In this document: positions 44,599 to 53,501 of the stretch, piece by piece
Position numbering within the stretch: position 1 is the first letter of the stretch
Layout: the number at the start of each line of letters is the position of its first letter
NCBI GenBank assembly: GCA_022428005.1
Contig: JAKMDI010000002.1
Coordinates: 62,001 to 126,000, forward strand
Reading direction: 5' to 3'
Length of the DNA stretch: 64,000 nucleotides
DNA from: Flavobacteriaceae bacterium
GTDB taxonomy: Bacteria; Bacteroidota; Bacteroidia; Flavobacteriales; Flavobacteriaceae
Position numbers and translations under genes: made by a program
Notes under the pieces: generated by a model
What the model was told of the DNA's origin: nothing
The model's database searches: none
The model's input: the letters and a program-made list of their open reading frames with translations, nothing else

Positions 44599-45993
44599 AT
44601 GAAAAATGTAAAACGATTTCTATTCTTATTTTCTGGTTTTCTTCTCTCCACCGCGGTGATTTCCTGCGTGGAGGACCCCCCTTCAAGCAAGATTTTTTTT
44701 GGTGGGCAAATCGTCAATCCCTCTTCGGATTACGTCACACTCTACAAGGACAATAAAACCATAGATTCCCTAAACCTGAATCTCAATTATCGTTTTTTTA
44801 AATACTATGACTCTTTAGAATCTGGGATTTACAAAGTGGAACACATTCCGGAATACAAGTCTGTTTTTTTAGAAAAAGGGGACAGTATTTGGGTGCGTAT
44901 CAATGCTTCCTCATTCGATGAATCCATAGTTTACTCGGGCAGAGGTGCGGCCAAAAATAATTTTATGATGGACCTCTTGCTCCGTTTTGAAGAAGAAAAC
45001 AGTTTTCTCTCCTCAAAATATGCTTCCGATGGACCTACATTTGCCAAAATAATAGATTCACTGCTGTTAGAGAAAAAAAACAAATGGATTCAAATGGATT
45101 CCATCAATCAATTGAGTCCCATAGCACAGAAGATCACCCAAGCCGCCTACATCTACCCCTATGCTACCCGAAAAGAACGCTATGCCTTATTGCGCGGCAC
45201 CTATTGGAATAAAAAGCAAGACTCCCTCTATTTTGATTTTAGAAAATACCTCAGCCAGTCTGAAACAGATTTGGCTTTTTTTGATCCTTATATTAATTAT
45301 TTACTCAACTTTCTAAGCGAAAAAGCTTTAGACAGTGGTCAAAACTATTTTGTCAACCGACAAAATGTAGACTTTAATATAAAGCGATTGCAGTTGATCG
45401 ATTCGCACATCAAGGGAAATGTACTGAAAAATAACCTGGCCAGAGCACTCGCGGTTGAAGAATTGATGAAAGTTGAAAACCACGAGAAACACGATAAGTT
45501 TTTGAGACAATATATCGTGGTAAACAATTCAAAGTCCTATTTGACAGAAGTTTTGAACCTACACAATGATATTGAAAACATGTCTGAAGGGCAAAAGCTC
45601 CCTGAATTAAAATTGCAAAATCATCAATTGGAAATTGTCAGCACCGGTGATTTGATCAAGCAGCCCACTGTTTTTTACTTTTGGTCACAGACCCAAATGA
45701 GTCACTACAGAAATACCATTAGAAAAGTAAAAACCTTAGAAAAACAATTTCCCGAATATGAGTTTAAAGGGATTTGTTTACAGCCTTTTAACGAAATTGT
45801 ATTTCAATTTCACCGCATGTTGCGTATTGCTCCTGAATCGCAATTGGCTTTTACCGATTTTGATCGCGACAGTAAAAAATGGGTCATCTCTCTTCTAAAC
45901 CGCGCCATTGTAGTGGATAAAAACGCAACTATTATCGAGGGCTTTGGAAATTTCAGTGCCCCAGATTTTGTCGATTCAATTAAAAAGAATTAA
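44599..45993 (+). CDS. TlpA-like lipoprotein lacking the CxxC motif
   Basis: 464 aa from ATG 44599 (MKNVKRFLFLF); an upstream in-frame ATG at 44515 precedes the promoter-like box. Lipobox AVISC (about Cys 22). The middle part is a DUF4369-like beta domain and helical repeat region. The C-terminal ~140 residues resemble a thioredoxin fold (PTVFYFWSQTQMSHY, then NRAIVVDKNATIIEGFG), but the position of the catalytic WCxxC is occupied by WSQTQMS. So it is unlikely to be a disulfide reductase. The role is unknown. It ends just before the convergent transaldolase gene. Confidence 0.75.
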   Translation: MKNVKRFLFLFSGFLLSTAVISCVEDPPSSKIFFGGQIVNPSSDYVTLYKDNKTIDSLNLNLNYRFFKYYDSLESGIYKVEHIPEYKSVFLEKGDSIWVRINASSFDESIVYSGRGAAKNNFMMDLLLRFEEENSFLSSKYASDGPTFAKIIDSLLLEKKNKWIQMDSINQLSPIAQKITQAAYIYPYATRKERYALLRGTYWNKKQDSLYFDFRKYLSQSETDLAFFDPYINYLLNFLSEKALDSGQNYFVNRQNVDFNIKRLQLIDSHIKGNVLKNNLARALAVEELMKVENHEKHDKFLRQYIVVNNSKSYLTEVLNLHNDIENMSEGQKLPELKLQNHQLEIVSTGDLIKQPTVFYFWSQTQMSHYRNTIRKVKTLEKQFPEYEFKGICLQPFNEIVFQFHRMLRIAPESQLAFTDFDRDSKKWVISLLNRAIVVDKNATIIEGFGNFSAPDFVDSIKKN

Positions 45994-46643
45994 TTCCCTT
46001 TTTTGTGATCCTCCAAGAATTTCTTCAAACCTATATCGGTCAAAGGATGATTTAATAAGCCCATGATCGCGCTCAAAGGACCTGTCATTACATCCGCTCC
46101 TATTTTAGCACAATTGACAATGTGCATGGTATGACGGACAGAAGCAGCCAATATCTCTGTTTCAAAGGCATAATTGTCATAGATCCCTCTGATTTCCTCA
46201 ATCAATGTCAAACCATCTGTAGAGACATCATCCAAGCGTCCTATAAATGGTGAGATATAGGTAGCGCCCGCTTTTGCAGCGAGAAGTGCTTGCCCTGAGG
46301 AAAAAATCAAGGTGCAATTGGTTTTTATATTCCGATCCGAAAAATACTTCAGGGCCTTAATACCGTCCTTAATCATGGGAATTTTCACCACAATCTGGGG
46401 GTGTAGCGCGGCCAACTGCTCCCCTTCTCTTACCATTCCCTCAAAATCAACAGCAATCACTTCGGCCGATACATCTCCCGACACTGCTTCGCATATATCC
46501 ACATAGTGTTTTAGAATATTGTCCGCTCCTGTAATGCCCTCTTTTGCCATAAGTGAGGGATTGGTTGTTACGCCATCCAACACCCCTAAGTCTTGGGCTT
46601 CTTTAATTTGATCGAGATTGGCAGTGTCAATAAAAAATTTCAT
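45990..46643 (-). CDS. Transaldolase / fructose-6-phosphate aldolase family
   Basis: 217 aa, the size of the short MipB/TalC type. It transfers a dihydroxyacetone unit in the pentose-phosphate pathway or cleaves fructose-6-phosphate. Schiff-base lysine K87 in VVKIPMIKDGIKAL, N-terminal MKFFIDTANLDQIKEA and the SPFIGRLDDVSTDG phosphate region are all present. Whether it is Tal or FSA cannot be told from the motifs read here. It overlaps the end of the lipoprotein gene by four bases (TTAA). The SDR gene is 17 bases upstream, so the two may be cotranscribed. Confidence 0.9.
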   Translation of the reverse strand: MKFFIDTANLDQIKEAQDLGVLDGVTTNPSLMAKEGITGADNILKHYVDICEAVSGDVSAEVIAVDFEGMVREGEQLAALHPQIVVKIPMIKDGIKALKYFSDRNIKTNCTLIFSSGQALLAAKAGATYISPFIGRLDDVSTDGLTLIEEIRGIYDNYAFETEILAASVRHTMHIVNCAKIGADVMTGPLSAIMGLLNHPLTDIGLKKFLEDHKKGN

Positions 46644-46659
46644 TTCTGTTTTGTTTTGA

Positions 46660-47466
46660 TTAAACTTTATAATGGTTCATGATGATTTTTTCAAATAAGG
46701 TGTCGGGTAAAATACGCTTTAACGTGAGCGATAATTTTTGCAAAAAGGAACCCGATAAATAATGGACTTTGCGGTTTTTAGTATGGATGATTTTATCAAC
46801 AGTAAGAGCAAATGTATCGGGATGTAATCCCGCATCGACATGGTCGTCCATCATGTCCAAGGAAGCCTTGTAAACCGCGTAGTAAGAAGATTTATCTTTT
46901 AAAGGTGAATAGATCCTTCTCGCAGCGATATCAGTGGCATAATCCCCAGGGGCTAAGGTAACCACATCAACACCAAATTGCTTTACCTCCATCCTGAGTG
47001 CCTCCGAAACAATCCCCAGCGCTCCTTTGGAGGCAGAGTAAAACCCTCTAAAAGGAAGTCCCATATAACCGCCTATCGAAGTGACATTGATGATCAAACC
47101 CGATTGCTGTTCTCGCATTACGGGCAACACCTGCTGCGCCACTGATAAAGGACCAAAAAAATTGGTGGTAAAATGATTTTGCATGGCCGAAAGGGAGGTT
47201 TCTTCAACCGGTCCAGTTATACCAGCACCAGCATTGTTGATCAAAACGTCTATACGTCCTGCTTTTTGCATCACCTCTGCAACCAGTTGTGAGGCGGAAT
47301 CCGACTGGTTGAGATCCAGTGATAATAATTCATAACCTATTGTTGGGTCGTGTTGCTCCGGGATCCTGCAGGTACCAAAAACACGGTATTTTCTTTTCGC
47401 CAATAAAGTGGCCGTGGCTTTCCCAAGGCCGGAAGAGGCTCCGGTAATTAAAATTACTTTAGACAT
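46660..47466 (-). CDS. Short-chain dehydrogenase/reductase (SDR)
   Basis: 268 aa from ATG 47466; the in-frame TTG at 47472 lies nearly in the ffs terminator. Cofactor site TGASSGLGKATATLLAKR, NNAGAGITGP, and catalytic Ser/Tyr/Lys in VTSIGGYMGLPF and YSASKGALG. It is a classical NAD(P)-dependent SDR; the substrate is unknown. It starts about 11 bases after the 3' end of the SRP RNA gene on the same strand, so transcription may come from read-through of the ffs promoter. No other -7 box was found. Confidence 0.9.
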   Translation of the reverse strand: MSKVILITGASSGLGKATATLLAKRKYRVFGTCRIPEQHDPTIGYELLSLDLNQSDSASQLVAEVMQKAGRIDVLINNAGAGITGPVEETSLSAMQNHFTTNFFGPLSVAQQVLPVMREQQSGLIINVTSIGGYMGLPFRGFYSASKGALGIVSEALRMEVKQFGVDVVTLAPGDYATDIAARRIYSPLKDKSSYYAVYKASLDMMDDHVDAGLHPDTFALTVDKIIHTKNRKVHYLSGSFLQKLSLTLKRILPDTLFEKIIMNHYKV

Positions 47467-47477
47467 GGACAATAAAA

Positions 47478-47580
47478 AATGGGCAAGCGATCTACATCAC
47501 ACCGCTACAACCGCCTACCCTTGCTGCGTTCCCGCCCTGGGGGGATTCGGCAGGAGCTGGTTGTGCAGGACTTGCCCATT
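47478..47580 (-). ncRNA. ffs: Signal recognition particle RNA (small bacterial type)
   Basis: Read on the minus strand, this ~100-nt segment begins AATGGGCAAG and ends CTTGCCCATT, which pair perfectly. The central hairpin has the conserved SRP domain IV loop: GCG-GGAA-CGC followed by AGCAAGGG, matching the SRP GGAA tetraloop and asymmetric AGCA bulge. It is followed by a run of T (ATTTTTTATT), giving factor-independent termination. The RNA binds Ffh to target membrane proteins. The promoter is TTG-N19-TATATTTG at 47611-47582. No ORF explains this region. Confidence 0.9.
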
Positions 47581-47581
47581 A

Positions 47582-47611
47582 CAAATATAATAGGTTTGTG
47601 GCGTTCGACAA
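47582..47611 (-). promoter_or_regulatory. Promoter of ffs (TTG-N19-TATATTTG)
   Basis: On the minus strand TTG (47611-47609), spacer 19 nt, TATATTTG (47589-47582). The first G of the RNA at about 47577 is 5 nt after the -7 box. This is the best complete -33/-7 promoter in the window. Confidence 0.7.
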
Positions 47612-47625
47612 TTATTTTAAATTCT

Positions 47626-47633
47626 TAATTTTA
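47626..47633 (+). promoter_or_regulatory. Candidate -7 box (TAATTTTA) for the glutaminyl cyclase gene
   Basis: TAnnTTTA, 22 nt before ATG 47656, divergent from the ffs promoter with 14 nt between the boxes' outer edges. Confidence 0.35.
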
Positions 47634-47655
47634 ACACATCTTACACCCATATCAT

Positions 47656-48678
47656 ATGAAAATTTGGATTTTATTATTGTCAATATTTTTCTTGAAGTGC
47701 AATGCCGATATCAATGCGGATTTTAAGCTGCAGCTCACCCAAAAAAATAAAAAATACACCCCCAATGACTCACTTCGGTTCAAGCTTATTAATAAAAAAA
47801 ATCATCCCATAGATTCTGTGGTATTCAGACTGAATGGAAAAAGAATCAGAAATGAACACCCCTTAATAGATCAAAAGTTGGGTATTTTTAGATTGACGTC
47901 CTCTGTTTTTGTCCAAGGGAAAGAATACCAGCAGCAAGAACAGCTGTCGGTGGTCTCCTACAACAAACCTAAATTATATTCCTACACCATCCTAAACGAA
48001 TACCCCCACGATAAAACGGCTTACACCCAAGGCTTGGAATTTTATCGAGATACCCTTTATGAAAGTACTGGACTGAGGGGAAAATCTAGTTTGCGGAAAG
48101 TAAACTACCAAACAGGGGAGCTCTACCAGCAAATTGCATTGGACAAGGTGTATTTTGGAGAAGGAATATCTTTCCTAAACGACAAACTCTACCAGCTAAC
48201 TTGGCAGGGGAATATAGGTTTTCAATATGAACCCAATAAGCTCTCCATGGAACGTTCTTTTGCCTACCAAAAAAGCAAGGAAGGATGGGGGCTTTGCAAT
48301 GACGGACTGCGGTTATACAAATCCGATGGCACCCATCACATTTGGTTTTTAGATCCTGAAAAACAACAAGAAATAGGAAGTATCCAAGTGATGACAGATA
48401 AAAAAGCCATTTCTAAAATCAACGAATTAGAGTGGGTCAACGGAAAAATTTACGCCAATACCTACCAAATGAGCAAAGAAGTGGGCATCATCATCGATCC
48501 CAATAGCGGGGCGGTTGAGGGCGTTATTGATTTTTCTGGCTTAAAGGAAAAAGTTGAGCAAGTTTCCAACCTCGATGTACTTAATGGAATCGCTTACCAC
48601 CCTAAAAAACAAAGTTTTTTTGTTACTGGAAAAAACTGGAGCAAACTTTTTGAAGTAAAAATAACGCCCAAAAAGTGA
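47656..48678 (+). CDS. Glutaminyl-peptide cyclotransferase (bacterial five-bladed type)
   Basis: 340 aa. The lipobox-like signal LSIFFLKC (Cys 15) indicates export or lipidation. The propeller core starts near residue 100: DKTAYTQGLEFYRDTLYEST, GLRGKSSLRKV, VYFGEGISFLNDKLYQLTW, and WGLCNDGLRLYKSDG, characteristic of the plant/bacterial glutaminyl cyclase fold (PF05096). It converts N-terminal glutamine to pyroglutamate on peptides in the periplasm. The stop overlaps the GTG start of the next gene. Confidence 0.9.
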   Translation: MKIWILLLSIFFLKCNADINADFKLQLTQKNKKYTPNDSLRFKLINKKNHPIDSVVFRLNGKRIRNEHPLIDQKLGIFRLTSSVFVQGKEYQQQEQLSVVSYNKPKLYSYTILNEYPHDKTAYTQGLEFYRDTLYESTGLRGKSSLRKVNYQTGELYQQIALDKVYFGEGISFLNDKLYQLTWQGNIGFQYEPNKLSMERSFAYQKSKEGWGLCNDGLRLYKSDGTHHIWFLDPEKQQEIGSIQVMTDKKAISKINELEWVNGKIYANTYQMSKEVGIIIDPNSGAVEGVIDFSGLKEKVEQVSNLDVLNGIAYHPKKQSFFVTGKNWSKLFEVKITPKK

Positions 48679-49085
48679 GCCACCGTTACATTCATAAAAT
48701 TGAAGTAGCAGCAGAACATTTGGACGGCCTAAACCACGTCAACAACGTTCAATATCTACTCTGGGCTCAAGATATCGCAAAATCGCATTGGGAAAAGATT
48801 AAAGATTTACATCCAAATTCCGCGGGCGTTTGGATGGTTAGAAGTCACCAGGTAAATTATCGATTGGGAGCATTTTTGGAGGATACCCTCATTATAGAAA
48901 CCTATGTAAAAGAAATCAGAGGCCCCTTGTCTCTTCGCGTCGTTGATTTCCTGAGTGCCCAAACGAATAAGGTGGTTGTGAATTGCAATACACAATGGTG
49001 TTATGTGGATCCCGATAACCGAAAACCATTAAGGATTCCTCTGGAGATAAGCAATAGCTTTCTGAGTCCTAAGCCACCCTATTAA
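48675..49085 (+). CDS. Acyl-CoA thioesterase, 4HBT/hotdog fold
   Basis: 136 aa. The N-terminal DGLNHVNNVQYLLWAQDI, with the conserved Asp/Asn-His-hotdog region, identifies a YbgC/FcbC-type thioesterase; SHQVNYRLGAFLEDTL fits. It hydrolyses acyl-CoA thioesters of unknown chain. Start is GTG at 48675, overlapping the cyclase stop (GTGA). Cotranscribed with the cyclase gene. It ends about 16 bases before the convergent PL8 gene. Confidence 0.88.
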   Translation: MSHRYIHKIEVAAEHLDGLNHVNNVQYLLWAQDIAKSHWEKIKDLHPNSAGVWMVRSHQVNYRLGAFLEDTLIIETYVKEIRGPLSLRVVDFLSAQTNKVVVNCNTQWCYVDPDNRKPLRIPLEISNSFLSPKPPY

Positions 49086-49101
49086 AAGAAATTGCCCTAC
49101 C

Positions 49102-51366
49102 CTACTCGATTACTACTGATTTTCCAGCCCATCCTCCTTGGGGTAAATCTATAACGAATTCTGTCATCCCTTGGGCTGCATTCCATGTTGACTTAAAATG
49201 TGTTCCTTTTCCATTAAATTTTTTAGAGACTGTAAGCATCATTTTAGACAACTCTCTGTTGGGGTCGCTCACCGATAGCTTTGCCAATTCTCCAGAATCA
49301 TTTAATGCCATCATCACGATTCCAGGGGCGGCAGATTTAATTACAAATCCATCTTGCACTTCCAATGCACCGGCTTTGTAAAAAACCACCTGAAGCAGCT
49401 TTTCACCGTGATCATAGACCGCCTGAAGATAAGGGCTATTAGACAATATTTCAATGGAAGAAACAAGGTCCTTGTCATCCAATTCCTCAAGTGTGGTATG
49501 CGGCCGAACGATATAGGCATAGGATGCCCTATCTGGAGAAACACCATGATTGATCCACGTCTTAAAAACCTCTTTTTGTTCTGTTGATTTAGAGGAATCT
49601 ATTTGCTTGCTGATGCGCCACCAGGAACCGCTTGCCAGCTCGTTTTCTATTGAAATATCCTGAGCTTGTGGCAGCAGATAAGCAATATTATCGTGATGAA
49701 TCCATTTTACCCCGCTATGTACCCCAGATTTATTACCCAAGATGTATACTTGTCCACTTACAGCAATATGTACCGGTCCCTTTAACAAGGATTGATTTAA
49801 GGTAGTATGTACCTCGTTTTTGGATTTTGTAGATATTCCGGCACCCAAACAAACATAAGCCTCATCAAAGAAAAACCATGATTTTCGAGCCACCAAAGGG
49901 TCGTGGATGCTTTTAAAATCAAAACCTACTACACCATAGTGACCATCTGTTGTGGCACCAACAAAATCTGTCAATCCCAACTTCTTTATTTGATTGTGGT
50001 GCGGCAACTGTTCTTTTTGAACAATGGTTGCTCCCGGAATTTTTTGATAATCCAATACAGGTGAGATGTCTTCATACTCATTTCCTCGGGTATAAATGTG
50101 ATTTGCGCCGTCACCGCGGTGGTGATTCAGCAAACCCTCACTGTTGTAAGGACTCTCCATATTCATATTTCGGGTGGAATACATCCGCACTGAAGTAAAA
50201 AAATTGGGTCTTTGAAACGTAAAATGTTCACTGTTCCAGAAGAAGGTCGCGTGAGAAAGTTTGTTTCCCGGCAGATTTGCAGTCCTCATCCTCACAATCT
50301 CCTTTATTTCCTCAGCCCTATAAGTGGTTATGTCGAGAATTTTTAAGGGAACAGCTGCACTGTACGGTTTTGTGTTTCCAGGTCTAGAAATACTTCTGTT
50401 CTTGGCGCCATAGTCGGGTCTCTGCCCAAAAACAGCTGTTTTGCAAACTCCATCCAAATAATAATCAACTAAAATTTTGGATTTTTCAGCTGGGAATGCA
50501 TAAGCTGTATTATGCACATAATGTGCCCATTCTACAAAAGCGCTGGACCAACCTAAACCATAGGACAAGGTATTGTTCACCCCATCCGTCCTGTGGTGAA
50601 AACTATTGTCGTATTGCAATCCCCTTCCATTGGCTTTAAGAAACTCTTTAAAACCTCCTGTATCGGTATTAGAATAAGTATAGCCAAACTCAGAACCAAT
50701 CCAATCTACAAATTTGACCTCCTGCGCTATGATGTTTATGATCAAATTGAACTGAGAAGAATCGTTTAAAAAAAGTTGATTCTTAGCCGCAATAGAAGAA
50801 ACTTTGATACGATCCCCACCCGGCCTTGACCCGCCTTTGTTGATATCAGCGCGGTTGATAATTTTTTGGGAACGCCTGACAAGATCTGAGGGCAGCTCAT
50901 CTCCAACCATAAGCATAAGATTAACCAGCGTACTGGGTGTCCCAATTTGATTGTTCCACCAATTCTCTCCTACAAAATCCTCATCACACCAAAAATTCAA
51001 GCCCTTTTCAATGTTTTTAAACAAGCTTTTTTTGTTAAAATATTGACTTTGAGGGGACTTATAGGCCACGGCCATTTTTAAGAGATTGTAAAGGTGTATG
51101 GTATTGTCAAAACCCTCCCTGGAAACATCCTCATAATGAATATAAGGCCACTTTTCTCCGTCGAACTCTGAAAGTATTGTTTTTACTTCTCCATCAAAAG
51201 ATGCTGTTAAAGCAGGAGCATCAGAATCAATATAATTACTGGTAATGGCATTGTAAACCCTTGATTTAATAACTTCTATATCGGTTTGTTGCGCAAAAGC
51301 CAGCCAAGAGAGTAGGGAGAAAAATAAGCTATAGAGGAAGCCATTGCGGTGCATAAAATATTTCAT
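49102..51366 (-). CDS. Polysaccharide lyase family 8-type enzyme
   Basis: 754 aa. Signal peptide (about 1-26, AFAQQ). The N-terminal alpha-toroid (30-370) has the PL8 hallmarks ENWWNNQIGTP (134-144) and SFHHRTDGVNNTLSYGLGW; H257/H258 and Y269 are likely catalytic residues, with R324/R328 in NRSISRPG. The C-terminal part is the beta-sandwich region. PL8 enzymes cleave hyaluronate, chondroitin, xanthan or related acidic glycans by beta-elimination. The spacing around the histidine differs from chondroitinase AC, so the substrate is uncertain. It is last in a four-gene operon of planctomycete-type proteins. Confidence 0.88.
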   Translation of the reverse strand: MKYFMHRNGFLYSLFFSLLSWLAFAQQTDIEVIKSRVYNAITSNYIDSDAPALTASFDGEVKTILSEFDGEKWPYIHYEDVSREGFDNTIHLYNLLKMAVAYKSPQSQYFNKKSLFKNIEKGLNFWCDEDFVGENWWNNQIGTPSTLVNLMLMVGDELPSDLVRRSQKIINRADINKGGSRPGGDRIKVSSIAAKNQLFLNDSSQFNLIINIIAQEVKFVDWIGSEFGYTYSNTDTGGFKEFLKANGRGLQYDNSFHHRTDGVNNTLSYGLGWSSAFVEWAHYVHNTAYAFPAEKSKILVDYYLDGVCKTAVFGQRPDYGAKNRSISRPGNTKPYSAAVPLKILDITTYRAEEIKEIVRMRTANLPGNKLSHATFFWNSEHFTFQRPNFFTSVRMYSTRNMNMESPYNSEGLLNHHRGDGANHIYTRGNEYEDISPVLDYQKIPGATIVQKEQLPHHNQIKKLGLTDFVGATTDGHYGVVGFDFKSIHDPLVARKSWFFFDEAYVCLGAGISTKSKNEVHTTLNQSLLKGPVHIAVSGQVYILGNKSGVHSGVKWIHHDNIAYLLPQAQDISIENELASGSWWRISKQIDSSKSTEQKEVFKTWINHGVSPDRASYAYIVRPHTTLEELDDKDLVSSIEILSNSPYLQAVYDHGEKLLQVVFYKAGALEVQDGFVIKSAAPGIVMMALNDSGELAKLSVSDPNRELSKMMLTVSKKFNGKGTHFKSTWNAAQGMTEFVIDLPQGGWAGKSVVIE

Positions 51367-51400
51367 CAGTTAATTGTTTAGTTTTTGAAATTTATACTGT

Positions 51401-53497
51401 TTACCAGATGATTATTTCATCGATAAAGATCCAGGTATTACGTTTTTTCCATTTCCTGTACACTGGTGCATCTGGAAATTTCATGTGATTCACAGCACGA
51501 ATCATCAGCTCGTCCTTGCCTTTTAAATTTATATCCAAGGTAAAGTCCTTAAAATAGGAAATCCTCTCATCGGGATGATCTTGAACAGGAATATCCAGTG
51601 TCTTGATAATTTCATATTGACCTGAAGAGGACTTACCATAAACTGCTATTTGTTTAGGAAAAACCGTTCTCATGTCTAAATTCTCTAACAAACTCAATGT
51701 TATGTGGTTGATTTTTTCTGGAGACTTAATCTTCACTACCAATTCTAAATCTTCTTCAACCACCCCCAGCCATGTTTTTCCGTGTTCAATACTGGTTCCT
51801 CGGTATACCCGCTCTCCTTTTTTTCCGTCAAATAAAACGGATTCGTTGCCCTCAAAAGTAAAATTCACATGATGGCTGATAGAAAAAGTAGGACTCAGAT
51901 CGTTTTTTATCGCATAGGATACTACTTGATTACTTTTCTTAAAAAATGGAGTTTCGACCGTTTCGCTGTCTTTCCATCCTTTCTTAATCGATTTTGCTTT
52001 AAGGGTAGCAGATTGCACCAATGGAAATGGGGTTTTATAGATTGGGGAATTTTTGTCGGGTGGACTGCCGTCAAGGGTATAGTGAATATTGATGTCCTTC
52101 ACCTTGGGAACATCAAAAGCGATGCTCAAGCTGTCCTCGAAAATAGTATTTTGGTTTAAAAGCTCAGGTGCCCCCAATCTCAACTCCTCAGAAAATAAGT
52201 CTGAAGTACCAAAATTTATAATCGATGGGGCAATGGATGCCAATTGTTGCTTTTGACTTTGATCGATCTCTGTGTTCCAAGCATAAATAGTCTTAGGAGG
52301 AGATTGTGTCAAAATATTTTTAATGCCAGCATAGGAAACTTTTGTGTTACACAAATTGAGTAACTCCAAATTACTGGCATTTAAATAGGATAAAGTAGTA
52401 TCACCGATGGGCGTATTGTCCATCCGTAAAATCTTTAGCCTTGGAAAATTGGAGAAGGCGGTTGCCATGTCGTCATTGAAATTGGTATGGCTTAAGTCCA
52501 GTTCAACCAACTGATCCTTAACCGCCGCTAAAGCTTGAATCTGCTGCTTATCAATGTTTTTTTTGAGGTACTTAAGCCTAAGTAAATTATCGTGAAGGGC
52601 ATTGGGTTTAATTCTAAAACCAGCAGCATCGAGCTGTGCCAGTACATTTCGATCTGCAGGCTTCACCTTATCCCCAACCCCCAAAAATGAAATAACTTTG
52701 TTTTTTAAAAGCTCGTCTTCATCCAGGCTTACAATTTTTTGTTCCAAATAGGCCTTGGAGTTTACCCAATGGGTCAATAGCCATTTCTCTTCTTGAGTAA
52801 GCTGTGACTTATTCTTTGGTGGCATGTGAAGCTTGTCCTCTAAGGGCAGCTCGATGTATTTTACCAATCGTCCCTCAGCTGTATTTTCTGAATTAAACAG
52901 GCTGCCACGCTCCCCCCCTTTTAAAATAAGATCGTATCGGTCTAACCTCAATTCGCTTTTGCTTTTATTGGCGTTGTGACAACTGATACATTTATCTACA
53001 AAAATGGGATGAACAACTTCTTTGTAGTAATCCAATGAATCTATTTTTACAAGCACTGGCGGAGTTTCAAATAATTCAGCGGTGGAGAGGAAATCGTCTC
53101 CATGGGTAATTTGGGCTCCTTTATGCCCTGTTACCGACAAAGCCACCAAGGTGAGCAGGAAACCACCAAAAAACAGATTTTCTTTGTTTTTCATTCGGTG
53201 GACTATACTCAATCCAAGGGTGAGCAACAAGGTGATGATCCCTGCCCAAAAGTGAAACTTTAAGGCCTCAAAATCATAGGCAGAATCCAATGAGAGAAAA
53301 TAGCCCAACAAGGCCGAAAAAAATGCCCCAGCAAAGGAAAAGTCTATCCCTATTCGTATGGCTTTGTCCAGGGGAACCTTTTGAAATCTTGAAACCAACA
53401 AAAGCAAAAAAGTCATCAACAATGAGCCGATGGGTAGGTGCAACACCAAGGGGTGAAACCTCCCTATATATGCGATTATTTCAGTTGCAAAATCCAT
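51401..53497 (-). CDS. Multidomain membrane protein: DUF2231, cytochrome c, LRR-like, chitobiase-like C-terminus
   Basis: 698 aa. Four or five N-terminal membrane segments (about 14-125) resemble DUF2231. A haem-binding site CISCH (170-174) lies in a planctomycete-type cytochrome c domain (PIFVDKCISCHNA, MPPKNKSQLTQEEK). Residues about 305-420 are leucine-rich repeats (LVELDLSHTNFNDD). Residues about 445-560 resemble a FN3/chitobiase-associated domain (HYTLDGSPPDKNSPIYKTPF), and the end looks like a carbohydrate-binding sandwich (KQIAVYGKSSSGQYEIIKTL). It combines electron transfer with glycan binding. It precedes the PL8 gene by 34 bases and follows the DUF1501 gene by 4. Confidence 0.85.
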   Translation of the reverse strand: MDFATEIIAYIGRFHPLVLHLPIGSLLMTFLLLLVSRFQKVPLDKAIRIGIDFSFAGAFFSALLGYFLSLDSAYDFEALKFHFWAGIITLLLTLGLSIVHRMKNKENLFFGGFLLTLVALSVTGHKGAQITHGDDFLSTAELFETPPVLVKIDSLDYYKEVVHPIFVDKCISCHNANKSKSELRLDRYDLILKGGERGSLFNSENTAEGRLVKYIELPLEDKLHMPPKNKSQLTQEEKWLLTHWVNSKAYLEQKIVSLDEDELLKNKVISFLGVGDKVKPADRNVLAQLDAAGFRIKPNALHDNLLRLKYLKKNIDKQQIQALAAVKDQLVELDLSHTNFNDDMATAFSNFPRLKILRMDNTPIGDTTLSYLNASNLELLNLCNTKVSYAGIKNILTQSPPKTIYAWNTEIDQSQKQQLASIAPSIINFGTSDLFSEELRLGAPELLNQNTIFEDSLSIAFDVPKVKDINIHYTLDGSPPDKNSPIYKTPFPLVQSATLKAKSIKKGWKDSETVETPFFKKSNQVVSYAIKNDLSPTFSISHHVNFTFEGNESVLFDGKKGERVYRGTSIEHGKTWLGVVEEDLELVVKIKSPEKINHITLSLLENLDMRTVFPKQIAVYGKSSSGQYEIIKTLDIPVQDHPDERISYFKDFTLDINLKGKDELMIRAVNHMKFPDAPVYRKWKKRNTWIFIDEIIIW

Positions 53498-53501
53498 AGT
53501 G

